Below are positions 1 through 6,885 of a stretch of DNA of 64,000 nucleotides, piece by piece (positions within the stretch are counted from its first letter, which is position 1; each line of letters starts with the position of its first letter). Made by a program: the position numbers and the translations under genes. Location: the NCBI GenBank assembly GCA_964458575.1, contig CAYWMD010000015.1, forward strand, positions 1 to 64,000, in the 5' to 3' direction. The DNA is from CAYWMD01 sp964458575 (GTDB lineage: Bacteria; Verrucomicrobiota; Verrucomicrobiia; Limisphaerales; JADLHS01). Below the pieces are notes generated by a model. That model saw nothing but the letters and a program-made list of their open reading frames with translations, was not told the DNA's origin and made no database searches.

Positions 1-2054
1 CGGATGCTGTAGCTGCTCTTGCTTTCGTAGTTGAAACTGGCCGTTGTCTGAAGCGTGGTGCCGACGATGGTGAAAGAGCCATTGTCCGTGTCACCCGTGC
101 CACTCGCCAAGGCGAAGGTGTGCGTATTGCCCGTATCCGGGTCGGTGGCGCTCAGTGTCCCGACGGTCGTGTTCGCCGCTTGGTTCTCCGCCACCGAGGA
201 GTTGCTCGCGGCGAGGTTCGTGGGAGCTTCATTGACATCGGTGACGGTGATCGGGAATTGTTTCTCGAAGGTCAGACCGAGTTGGTCGGTGACCCGCACC
301 CGGATGCTGTAACTCCTCTTCGTTTCATAGTTGAAGCTGGCGGCCGTCTTCAGTGTGCTGCCAGCAATCGTGAATGAGCCATTGTCCGTGTCGCCCGTAC
401 CGCTGACCAACGAGTAGCTGCTGGTGTCGCCAGCGTCGGCGTCCGTCGCAGTGAGGGTGCCGACGGTGGTGACAACCGGCTGGTTCTCGGCGACCGACGC
501 GGCGCTCAACGCAATGTCGGTGGGCGGACTGTCAATGATGAAACTTCCTTGGGTGGCAAAGGAGCTGCCCTGGAAAGCCGTGTCAATGGTTTGCGCACTC
601 CAGTAGTAAAGCGCTCTGGGCAGGTTTCTGGCCGTCCAGGCATTGGTCTGGCCGGTGTTGCCGAAGCGAGCCACCCGGCGGAAGCCGGTCGTGGCATTGG
701 CCATCGGCGAGACGAGGTTCCCGCCGCCGGACGTGGTGCTCAGGCGCAGGTTGTAGTTCAAACCGTTCTGCGGGGTGTGGTCGTCCGTGGACTTGTTCCA
801 AGTGAGGGTGGCGTCGCTGCCGACCACGCTGGCGGCCAAGCCCGCAGGGGCTTGCGGCTTCACGTTTGCCACGGTTTCATCATTCCGATAAAGCTTGGAA
901 ACACTGACGGTTCTGGTGGCGCCCGTCAGAAGGATGTCCAAGTCGCCGTCATTGTCATAATCGCCCCAAGACACCGAACTCTCCCACACTGCTTGAAGTC
1001 CGGCGGAGATGCTCGTGAAGGTGCCGTTGCCGTCGTTTCGATAAAGCCAATAGGATATGGTGCCCGTGATGTCCTTCCCGGTCATAAGGATGTCCAAGTC
1101 GCCGTCGTTGTCATAATCCCCCCAAGCCACCGAACCGTTGGACATTCCGTTAAATTCGGCGACGTTTGTGAACGTGCCGTTGCCGTTGTTGCGGTAAACC
1201 TTGAAGATCCGAGTGCCGCTCGCGTCCTGGCCGGCCAGCAGGATGTCCAGATCCCCATCGTTGTCATAATCGCCCCAGGCAGCGTCACTGTTTCGCACCT
1301 CGGTCAGCGGGATGCCACTATCGGTAAAGGTGCCGTTGCTGTTGTTGTGGTAGATCTTGGAAACCGTAGTGCTGCCGCCGACGAAGCCCGTCAGCAGGAT
1401 GTCGGGGAAGCCGTCCTTGTCATAATCGCCCCACGCCACCGCGCCGAGGCGCACCGCGGTCAGAGAGATGCTGCTGTCGCTGAAGGTGCCGTCCCTGTTG
1501 TTCCGGTAAATCTTGGAAACATTGACGCTGCCGGTGTAGCCGGTCAGCAGGATGTCAAGGAAACCATCCTTGTCGTAATCGCCCCAAGCCACTGCACTGT
1601 AATTCACGGTCGTGAGCGCGATGCCACTGTCGGTGAAGGTGCCGTTGCCGTTGTTTCGGTAAATCTTGGAAACGTTGCCTGTGGCGCTTTCCCCCGTCAG
1701 CAGGATATCCAAAAAGCCATCGTTGTCATAGTCGCCCCAGGCCACCGCACTCCGATACACTCCCGTGAGCCCGGCGGAGATGTCCGTGAAGGTGCCGTTG
1801 CCGTTGTTCCGGTAAACCTTGGAAATGTAGCCGCTGCCGGTCGAGCCGGTCAGCAGGATGTCCAAGTCACCATCATTGTCATAGTCGCCCCAGGCGCTCG
1901 AACCTTCAGTCACCGCCGTCAACCCGACCGTTGTTTGGTCAGTGAAGCCCGCTTGCGCCGGTTCGCACCGGCAGGCCAACCACAAGGCCATGATCGCCAG
2001 CAGAGCGGATGACGAACGGCGAATGTGGAAGGATGAATGCAGCCCGGCTTTCAT
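1..2054 (-). CDS. Secreted FG-GAP/VCBS-repeat protein with cadherin-like domains (3' end outside window)
   Basis: The frame is open from the ATG at 2054 to the window edge, giving 684 visible codons and no stop, so the C-terminus is missing. Residues 1-36 form a signal peptide with a hydrophobic core (ALLAIMALWLA) and an AQA-G cleavage site. Seven FG-GAP-type units of about 52 residues follow, each with WGDYDxDGxxDILLTG, which fits a calcium-binding beta-propeller. Next comes a fibronectin/Ig-like segment (LTWNKSTDDHTPQNG), then at least two cadherin-like units with SVAENQ, TVGTL[TS]ATD and GTGDTDNGSFTI motifs, the last cut by the edge. The protein is probably a large surface or secreted adhesin-like protein. 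Function is inferred from architecture only. The propeller units are very similar to each other, which suggests recent internal duplication. Confidence 0.9.
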   Translation of the reverse strand, partial: MKAGLHSSFHIRRSSSALLAIMALWLACRCEPAQAGFTDQTTVGLTAVTEGSSAWGDYDNDGDLDILLTGSTGSGYISKVYRNNGNGTFTDISAGLTGVYRSAVAWGDYDNDGFLDILLTGESATGNVSKIYRNNGNGTFTDSGIALTTVNYSAVAWGDYDKDGFLDILLTGYTGSVNVSKIYRNNRDGTFSDSSISLTAVRLGAVAWGDYDKDGFPDILLTGFVGGSTTVSKIYHNNSNGTFTDSGIPLTEVRNSDAAWGDYDNDGDLDILLAGQDASGTRIFKVYRNNGNGTFTNVAEFNGMSNGSVAWGDYDNDGDLDILMTGKDITGTISYWLYRNDGNGTFTSISAGLQAVWESSVSWGDYDNDGDLDILLTGATRTVSVSKLYRNDETVANVKPQAPAGLAASVVGSDATLTWNKSTDDHTPQNGLNYNLRLSTTSGGGNLVSPMANATTGFRRVARFGNTGQTNAWTARNLPRALYYWSAQTIDTAFQGSSFATQGSFIIDSPPTDIALSAASVAENQPVVTTVGTLTATDADAGDTSSYSLVSGTGDTDNGSFTIAGSTLKTAASFNYETKRSYSIRVRVTDQLGLTFEKQFPITVTDVNEAPTNLAASNSSVAENQAANTTVGTLSATDPDTGNTHTFALASGTGDTDNGSFTIVGTTLQTTASFNYESKSSYSI

Positions 2055-2410
2055 AGAGTCAGTTTTTCAGGTTGCGGACGTGGAAGGCGAATGAAACGCG
2101 GAGTGAGGAGGCGTAGTCCAAAAGCTGAAATCGGAAATGGAAGAGAGCCTCGTGACCGCCACACTTCGCTCTGGCGTTGATTCATAGCCCGCAGCGCGAT
2201 GCCATTTTCAGATGGCGGCCCGACCATCCGACGTCCTCCGAAGGCGCAGAGTCCTTCGAACCCTTTTCCACGGACACGATTATGAGCCCGAAGTGAAACC
2301 TGTCTAGTCGTCGGAAGTTTGGAAAACTAGACGTTTCTTTGTACTTTGGGTGAAAAAACGCAATAAGTGCAGAGGAGGAGAAGTTTAACCCAAAAACGCC
2401 AGCGAAGGAG
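2055..2410. other. Intergenic region upstream of the FG-GAP gene
   Basis: No gene is supported in these 356 bases. They hold the presumed leader and promoter of the minus-strand FG-GAP gene. An imperfect inverted repeat lies at 2295-2337 (GAAACcTGTCTAG paired with CTAGACgTTTC). It could be an operator or a terminator-like hairpin. No convincing -35/-10 pair was identified. Confidence 0.4.
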
Positions 2411-3407
2411 CACGGACAGCTTTGTTGGTTTGTAGAAACCTTTTTCCTTGGCGTGCGTCCGTGAAGGGATGAATCGAGCGAACGACGACGGAAGAAAGCT
2501 TCCGGTGATTGAAAGCGTGGCGGAACTGGGGATGCGATTGAGTGGCCGCCATCTGGCGGACTATGGTGCGACGCGCAGCCGGCATGACTTCACCCAACGT
2601 CAACTGCTGACCTGTCTGATCCTGCGCGCCTATCTCAAGACCACGTATCGCGGCGTGTTGGAGGTGCTGCGTGTCAGTCCCCCGTTACGGCAGTGCCTGG
2701 GCTTGACCGACAAGCTGCCACATTTCACCACGCTGCAAAAGTTCAGCGCCCGCAGTCAGGTGGTGGCTATTGTCCAGCAGTTGATCGCCACGATTGGACA
2801 GGCGGCGGCGCAGCAAGAGCCTGCGCCCACTGCGGCCGCGATGGACGCCACGGGACTCTCGACCAGCGTGGCCAGTGAATACTTTCGCAACCGGACAGGC
2901 AGCGCGTGTCATCAATGGGTGAAAGTGTCGGTGGTGGTGCTGTGCGGCAGTCTGCTGCCGCTGGGTTTGGTGGTGGGACTTGGCCCCAGCAATGATCGCA
3001 GCCAGGCCGCGGCGTTGTTGACACAGGCCCAAGCCGTGGCGCGACCAGACACGCTGTATGCCGATGGCGGGTATGATGCGGAGTGGATTCACGCGCGGTG
3101 TCGGGAGGAATGGGGTGTCGAAAGTGTGATTAAACCGTTGAATCATCGTGCCGACGGCACCCGCAATGGTCGGTGGCGCAGCGGTATGAGTGAAGTCCAC
3201 CTGCGAGCACGCGGGTACGGGCGGCGTTGGGCAGTGGAAAGTTTCTTCAGCGGACTCAAACGAACCATGGGTGCCGCCTTGAACGCGCGGCGACCAGATC
3301 AGATGTTGGCTGAAGCCAGTTTCCGAGTGCTGGCTTACGCCCTCCGCCGTTAGGCGAGCCTGCGGCATCATAGATGGTTTCGACAAGGCAACAGCTTTGT
3401 CCGCGTG
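2411..3407 (+). mobile_element. IS5-like insertion sequence (about 1 kb)
   Basis: A single transposase gene is bracketed by imperfect inverted repeats. The left end at 2411-2440 (CACGGACAGCTTTGTTGG...GAAACC) resembles the complement of the right end at 3376-3407 (GGTTTCGACAAGGCAACAG...CGCGTG). The exact ends are uncertain because a related sequence (GGAGCGCGGACAGCCTTG on the complement) also lies at 3472-3497, beyond a dispersed hairpin. Possible GGAG direct repeats sit at 2407-2410 and 3410-3413. Confidence 0.6.
2469..3353 (+). CDS. IS4/IS5-type DDE transposase
   Basis: This 294-residue protein (ATG at 2469; a TTG at 2448 would add seven residues) has the layout of an IS4/IS5 DDE transposase. 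The N-terminal DNA-binding part is followed by the first Asp in MDATGLST, the second in YADGGYDAEWIH, and the Glu in RRWAVESFFSGLKR, the last matching the Y/R-x3-E-x6-K signature of the family. The reading frame is intact, so the element may still be active. It sits between the leader of the secreted FG-GAP gene and a dispersed hairpin and disrupts no recognisable gene. Family subgroup is not assigned. Confidence 0.88.
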   Translation: MNRANDDGRKLPVIESVAELGMRLSGRHLADYGATRSRHDFTQRQLLTCLILRAYLKTTYRGVLEVLRVSPPLRQCLGLTDKLPHFTTLQKFSARSQVVAIVQQLIATIGQAAAQQEPAPTAAAMDATGLSTSVASEYFRNRTGSACHQWVKVSVVVLCGSLLPLGLVVGLGPSNDRSQAAALLTQAQAVARPDTLYADGGYDAEWIHARCREEWGVESVIKPLNHRADGTRNGRWRSGMSEVHLRARGYGRRWAVESFFSGLKRTMGAALNARRPDQMLAEASFRVLAYALRR

Positions 3408-3463
3408 TTGGAGTTCAAGCTTCAGCTTGTTCCCGCCAGACAGGCTAAAGCCTGAACTCCAAC
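3407..3463. repeat. Dispersed hairpin, family A copy 1
   Basis: The left arm GTTGGAGTTCAAGCTTCAGC and the right arm GGCTAAAGCCTGAACTCCAAC are near-perfect complements around a loop of about 10 nt. Two further copies lie at 31774-31828 and 62694-62751. The copy lies just beyond the IS right end and downstream of the minus-strand AraC-type gene, so it could end transcription. Confidence 0.8.
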
Positions 3464-3502
3464 GAAACCCGCGGGCAAGGCTGTCCGCGCTCCAAGGGGA
3501 GA

Positions 3503-4597
3503 CTATCGAGGCGGCGGCGGCGCATTCGTCTGCATCGTCTCGCGCCACGACTTGGGGGAAAGGCCGGTTGCCTTTTTGAACGCGAGGCGAAACCGGTTTT
3601 CGCTGGCATAACCGACGGCCGCAGCCACGTCGGAAGCCGAGTTCGCCGGATCGCCGAGCAGTTCCTTGGCCTTTTCCATTCGTCGCTCGGTGAGGTGCGT
3701 CTTAAAGGGAACACCGACGGCGCGCGAAAAGAGCGCGGAGGCATAGGCCGCGTTGATTCCCAGTTGGCACGCACAGTTCTGGAGCGTGATGAATTTCCCG
3801 TAGTTCTGCTCGATGCACTCCAGCAGGTGATTCACGATCTGCTCCGGGTGCGACTCCGGCGCAGCGCGGCGCGACGTTTCAGATGCGGCGGGCAGGTGTC
3901 GTTGGAGCACTTCATGCAACCGTGCCTGTTCCTTTTCCAAGGCGGCGACGGCGCGGCCTGCGTTGGTCAGTTCGACCTTGCGCAACTCCGCGAGGTCCAG
4001 GGTTTGCACATGCTGAATTATCAACCGCAGCAACTCGCAGGCTTGATTGAATCGGGCGTGGGTCGTAACCAGGGCTGTGGCGCGGCCGGGATGGCGATGG
4101 CGCGCTCGTCCGGCTCCGACAACGTCCAAGGCCTGCAAGTTGGCGATGCCGATGGTCACACCGCGAACGCGGATGGGCAGCCAGTAATTGAAGACGCCCA
4201 AACGGCATTTGAATGAAAGCCCGGTGCCATCGGCGCCCAGCGCGCGGGCGAGTTGCTTCGGCCCGCATACGCGGCAGACCGGCTGGGTGGCGAGGCGAGT
4301 CCCCGCAATCCGGCAACAGACCGAGCAGGCGGTGGGCAACGTTCGGGTCTCCCATTTGCGTGAAGTCGTCGGGGCCCAGGCGATGTGGAAATGCAGTCCG
4401 GTAAACCCGGCAAAGAGTTTGACGAGGAGGCGACCCAGGTGTTTCCGGGTCAAGTTACGATAACTGCGCTGGAGCAACCGCTCGGCGGGAGCGGTGCGAA
4501 GGGATGGCGCAGGTTGGAGCGGTGTGATTGCGTTTGTCCGCGGTGAGCCGGTGTCCTTTCCGGCCCTCGCCCCGGTCGCTGTTGTTCGCCCGCGCAT
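3503..4597 (-). CDS. AraC-family regulator with PocR-like sensory domain
   Basis: This is a putative ligand-responsive transcription factor of about 364 residues. The C-terminal ~110 residues hold two helix-turn-helix motifs typical of AraC/XylS (ITLQNCACQLGINAAYASALF and ASDVAAAVGYASENRFRLAFK; the end reads GLSPKSWRE). The N-terminal part (HLGRLLVKLFAGFTGLHFHI, then CSVCC and CRVC) resembles a PocR domain with its cysteine cluster. A predicted helical linker rich in Glu/Lys/Leu (VAALEKEQARLHEVL) joins them. The ATG at 4597 is the best available; the frame opens further upstream from a TTG at 4648, and the low-complexity N-terminus makes the start uncertain. It is divergent from gcvH, about 100 bp away, so regulation of the gcvH-lipA cluster is possible but unproven. 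Confidence 0.82.
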   Translation of the reverse strand: MRGRTTATGARAGKDTGSPRTNAITPLQPAPSLRTAPAERLLQRSYRNLTRKHLGRLLVKLFAGFTGLHFHIAWAPTTSRKWETRTLPTACSVCCRIAGTRLATQPVCRVCGPKQLARALGADGTGLSFKCRLGVFNYWLPIRVRGVTIGIANLQALDVVGAGRARHRHPGRATALVTTHARFNQACELLRLIIQHVQTLDLAELRKVELTNAGRAVAALEKEQARLHEVLQRHLPAASETSRRAAPESHPEQIVNHLLECIEQNYGKFITLQNCACQLGINAAYASALFSRAVGVPFKTHLTERRMEKAKELLGDPANSASDVAAAVGYASENRFRLAFKKATGLSPKSWRETMQTNAPPPPR

Positions 4598-4701
4598 AGC
4601 CCGTCGCAACGGTCGCACCCTACCCGGCCCGTCGCTCGCTGTCGCCAAGAAAATGATTTTCTTTTTGCGCTGTTTGTGTCTTTTTGTGGCACAATCTTTT
4701 T

Positions 4702-5085
4702 ATGAGCAAAGTTCCTAACGATTTGAAGTATGCGAAGTCGCACGAATGGGTGCGCGTCGCCGGCGACACGGCCACCGTGGGCATCACCGACCATGCGCAG
4801 CACGAACTCACGGACATCGTGTTCGTGGAATTACCCACGGTCGGGGACAAGGTGAAGGCGGGCGAGGCCTGCGCGGTGGTCGAGTCCGTAAAGACCGCGA
4901 GCGACATCTATTCGCCCGTGAGCGGCGAAGTCGTGGAGGTGAACAAACCAGTGACCGACGATCCGGCGCTCGCGAATTCCGAGCCGTACGATGGAGGCTG
5001 GCTGTTTAAGCTCAAATTGAGCAGCGCGGCGGAGCTCAACGCGCTGCTTTCTCCGGAGGCATACAAGTCCCAGATTGGCGGGTGA
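4702..5085 (+). CDS. gcvH: Glycine cleavage system H protein
   Basis: GcvH shuttles the aminomethyl group of glycine on a lipoyl arm between the P, T and L proteins. The 127-residue length is normal. The lipoyl lysine is K64 in VVESVKTASDIYSPVSGEV, and the N-terminal KYAKSHEWVR and C-terminal GGWLFKLKL match the family. The ATG at 4702 is preferred over a TTG at 4684 because homologues start near this MSKVPNDLKY. No clear Shine-Dalgarno sequence precedes it. It leads a tight cluster with a glutaredoxin and lipoyl synthase, so carrier protein and lipoyl-group maker may be co-expressed. gcvT and gcvP are not in the window. Confidence 0.96.
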   Translation: MSKVPNDLKYAKSHEWVRVAGDTATVGITDHAQHELTDIVFVELPTVGDKVKAGEACAVVESVKTASDIYSPVSGEVVEVNKPVTDDPALANSEPYDGGWLFKLKLSSAAELNALLSPEAYKSQIGG

Positions 5086-5095
5086 TCGTTCCGTT

Positions 5096-5335
5096 GTGAA
5101 AGTTCGCCTGTTTATCAAACCGTGGTGCGGTTGGTGTCACGCGGCCATGCGCTGGCTGGACGCGCGCGGCGTCGAGTATGAGAGAATAGATGTGATGACC
5201 TCGCAAACGGCGTGGGACGAAATGGTCCGTCTTTCCGATCAAGATCTCGCTCCCGTCATTGAGGTCGAAGGCAAGGTCCTGGCTGATTTCGGCCCGGACG
5301 AACTGGCCGAGTTCTGGAGGCAATTCGAGTCATGA
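5096..5335 (+). CDS. Glutaredoxin-like protein
   Basis: This small thioredoxin-fold protein has about 79 residues and a CGWC active site (C11, C14) after the first strand (KVRLFIKPW). It also has the glutaredoxin features APVIEVEGKVL (cis-Pro, with V/I instead of the usual T before it) and LADFGPDELAEF. The GTG at 5096 gives the expected N-terminus; a TTG at 5075 overlapping gcvH is less likely. It lies 10 bp after gcvH, and its TGA overlaps the ATG of lipA by four bases, so translational coupling is likely. A role in keeping lipoyl synthase or lipoylated proteins reduced, or in Fe-S supply, is a context-based inference. Confidence 0.85.
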   Translation: MKVRLFIKPWCGWCHAAMRWLDARGVEYERIDVMTSQTAWDEMVRLSDQDLAPVIEVEGKVLADFGPDELAEFWRQFES

Positions 5336-6219
5336 CGACCCCGGACTTGAAAGCCCGGCCGCGCCTGCCCCACTGGCTGCGGTTGCCGCTGCCCACGTCC
5401 GATACTTTTGGCCGTACGCGCAGCCTGCTGGATGAACTCAAACTCCACACCGTGTGCGAGAGCGCCAAATGCCCAAACCATTGGGAATGTTGGAGCAAAG
5501 GCACGGCGACCTTCATGATTGGCGGCGACCGCTGCACGCGCGCCTGCGGTTTCTGCGCCGTGACGACTGCCAAGCCGTCCGCGTTGGAGGCGGACGAGCC
5601 GGCGCGCGTAGCGGAAGCGACGCGGCGAATGGGATTGAAGCACGTGGTCATCACCGCCGTGGCGCGGGACGATCTGGCGGACGGCGGAGCAAACCATTTC
5701 CGCCAAACCATCGAGGCCGTGCGTTCGCGGTGTCCGCAAATCGTGATCGAGGTGTTGACACCGGATTTCAACAACGACGACGACGCCATTGAAACGGTGC
5801 TGTCCGCCCGCCCTGATATTTTCAACCACAATTTGGAAACCGTCCGCCGGCTTACGCCGTCGGTCCGATCACGCGCAACCTATGATCGCAGCTTGAGCAT
5901 GCTGAAGAAGATCAAGGCGCGTTGCGGCGCGGCGATCTACACCAAATCCGGATTGATGTTGGGGTTGGGTGAAGCGGAGGAAGAGGTGTGGGCGGCGATG
6001 CGGGACCTGCGCGACGTGGGATGCGACATTTTGACGTTGGGACAGTATCTGCAACCTACCCTGCGCCACCTGCCGGTCGTGGATTTTGCTGCGCCGGAGA
6101 TATTCCGTTCCCTGGGCGAGCGAGCGCGGGCGCTGGGCTTTGTGCACGTGGCCAGCGGACCGCTGGTGCGCAGTTCCTACCACGCGGATGAATTCACCAC
6201 GGCGTCACGGGCCGATTGA
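5332..6219 (+). CDS. lipA: Lipoyl synthase
   Basis: This is the radical-SAM enzyme that inserts two sulfurs into octanoyl groups on GcvH or E2 proteins. The 295-residue protein holds the auxiliary-cluster cysteines C42, C47 and C53 (CESAKCPNHWEC), the radical-SAM CxxxCxxC at C68, C72 and C75 (CTRACGFC), and the C-terminal RSSYHA motif whose serine ligates the auxiliary cluster. DRDDL-type (here ARDDLADGGA) and HNLET motifs are present. Its ATG overlaps the stop of the glutaredoxin gene. No octanoyltransferase (lipB) is adjacent. The 3' end overlaps by 15 bp the convergent acetyltransferase gene. Confidence 0.97.
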   Translation: MTTPDLKARPRLPHWLRLPLPTSDTFGRTRSLLDELKLHTVCESAKCPNHWECWSKGTATFMIGGDRCTRACGFCAVTTAKPSALEADEPARVAEATRRMGLKHVVITAVARDDLADGGANHFRQTIEAVRSRCPQIVIEVLTPDFNNDDDAIETVLSARPDIFNHNLETVRRLTPSVRSRATYDRSLSMLKKIKARCGAAIYTKSGLMLGLGEAEEEVWAAMRDLRDVGCDILTLGQYLQPTLRHLPVVDFAAPEIFRSLGERARALGFVHVASGPLVRSSYHADEFTTASRAD

Positions 6220-6831
6220 TTCCGGCGGCTTGCGGAGCAACAGCAGGTACACCGCCCAGATCAGCAGGCCGGCGGCAACGAGCAGACCGAGGACGGTGAC
6301 GACCTGCTTCAGTTTACGGGCGTAACCCAGGGTTTGCGCGGTGTTCAGCCGCTCCGTCTCCTTGAACAGCGCCAGCTCCTTGTCGAGTGACAGGACCACG
6401 TCCTCGTCCTTGAGCCGCAAGGTCAACCAACCGCGGTGGGCGCGATTCCAGGCCTCCGGCAGCCGTTCCAACGCGTGGTCGTCCGCCGGCTGAAGTCCGT
6501 TGTGCGACCAGAACGGGGCGTTTTCCCGAGTCCAAAGGCGGGCCAAACCGTGGTTCAAGGCGAGCGCCTGAATGCGTCCCCACAACAAAGGACGAGCCTG
6601 GTCCGCCACGGCGAAATCCGCAAACGCTTCGCTGTGGATCAGGCCGTGCCGGTGCAGAACCTGCAACCCGACCGTGCCCATCACCTTGCCGTGGTTGTCC
6701 TCGACCACTTGAAACTCCGTCAGCCGGTTCTTCAAATCCGCCGCGGAAAAATTCATGGAGGTCCACATGCCGGTCAGCGCTTCAAGGTCTTCCAAGGTGG
6801 CACGACGGACTCGATAGCCAGGAGCGTTCAT
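6205..6831 (-). CDS. GNAT-like protein with C-terminal membrane anchor
   Basis: This 208-residue protein starts at the ATG at 6831 (MNAPGYRVRRATLEDLEAL), the usual first strand and helix of a GNAT N-acetyltransferase. The middle contains VMGTVGLQVL, and further on GLARLWTRENAPFWSHNGLQ, which resembles the GNAT helix and following strand, although the canonical RGxGxG/A acetyl-CoA loop is degenerate (WGRIQALAL). A hydrophobic segment near residues 178-200 (VVTVLGLLVAAGLLIWAVYLLLL) predicts a single C-terminal transmembrane anchor with the catalytic domain in the cytoplasm. This is unusual for the family. The substrate is unknown. Confidence 0.75.
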   Translation of the reverse strand: MNAPGYRVRRATLEDLEALTGMWTSMNFSAADLKNRLTEFQVVEDNHGKVMGTVGLQVLHRHGLIHSEAFADFAVADQARPLLWGRIQALALNHGLARLWTRENAPFWSHNGLQPADDHALERLPEAWNRAHRGWLTLRLKDEDVVLSLDKELALFKETERLNTAQTLGYARKLKQVVTVLGLLVAAGLLIWAVYLLLLRKPPESIGP

Positions 6832-6885
6832 CCGCGCGGATTCTAACGCTTCACCAACGGGATTCAATTCGAAATGTCGCCGCCA

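Noticed and set aside
549..2012. Open plus-strand frame of 487 codons
   Set aside because: It is antisense to the repeated FG-GAP gene; the periodic VVIIAP-type repeats are the mirror of WGDYDNDG units and match no family.
4600..4701. Glycine riboswitch upstream of gcvH
   Set aside because: The short A/T-rich leader has no tandem aptamer-like structure.
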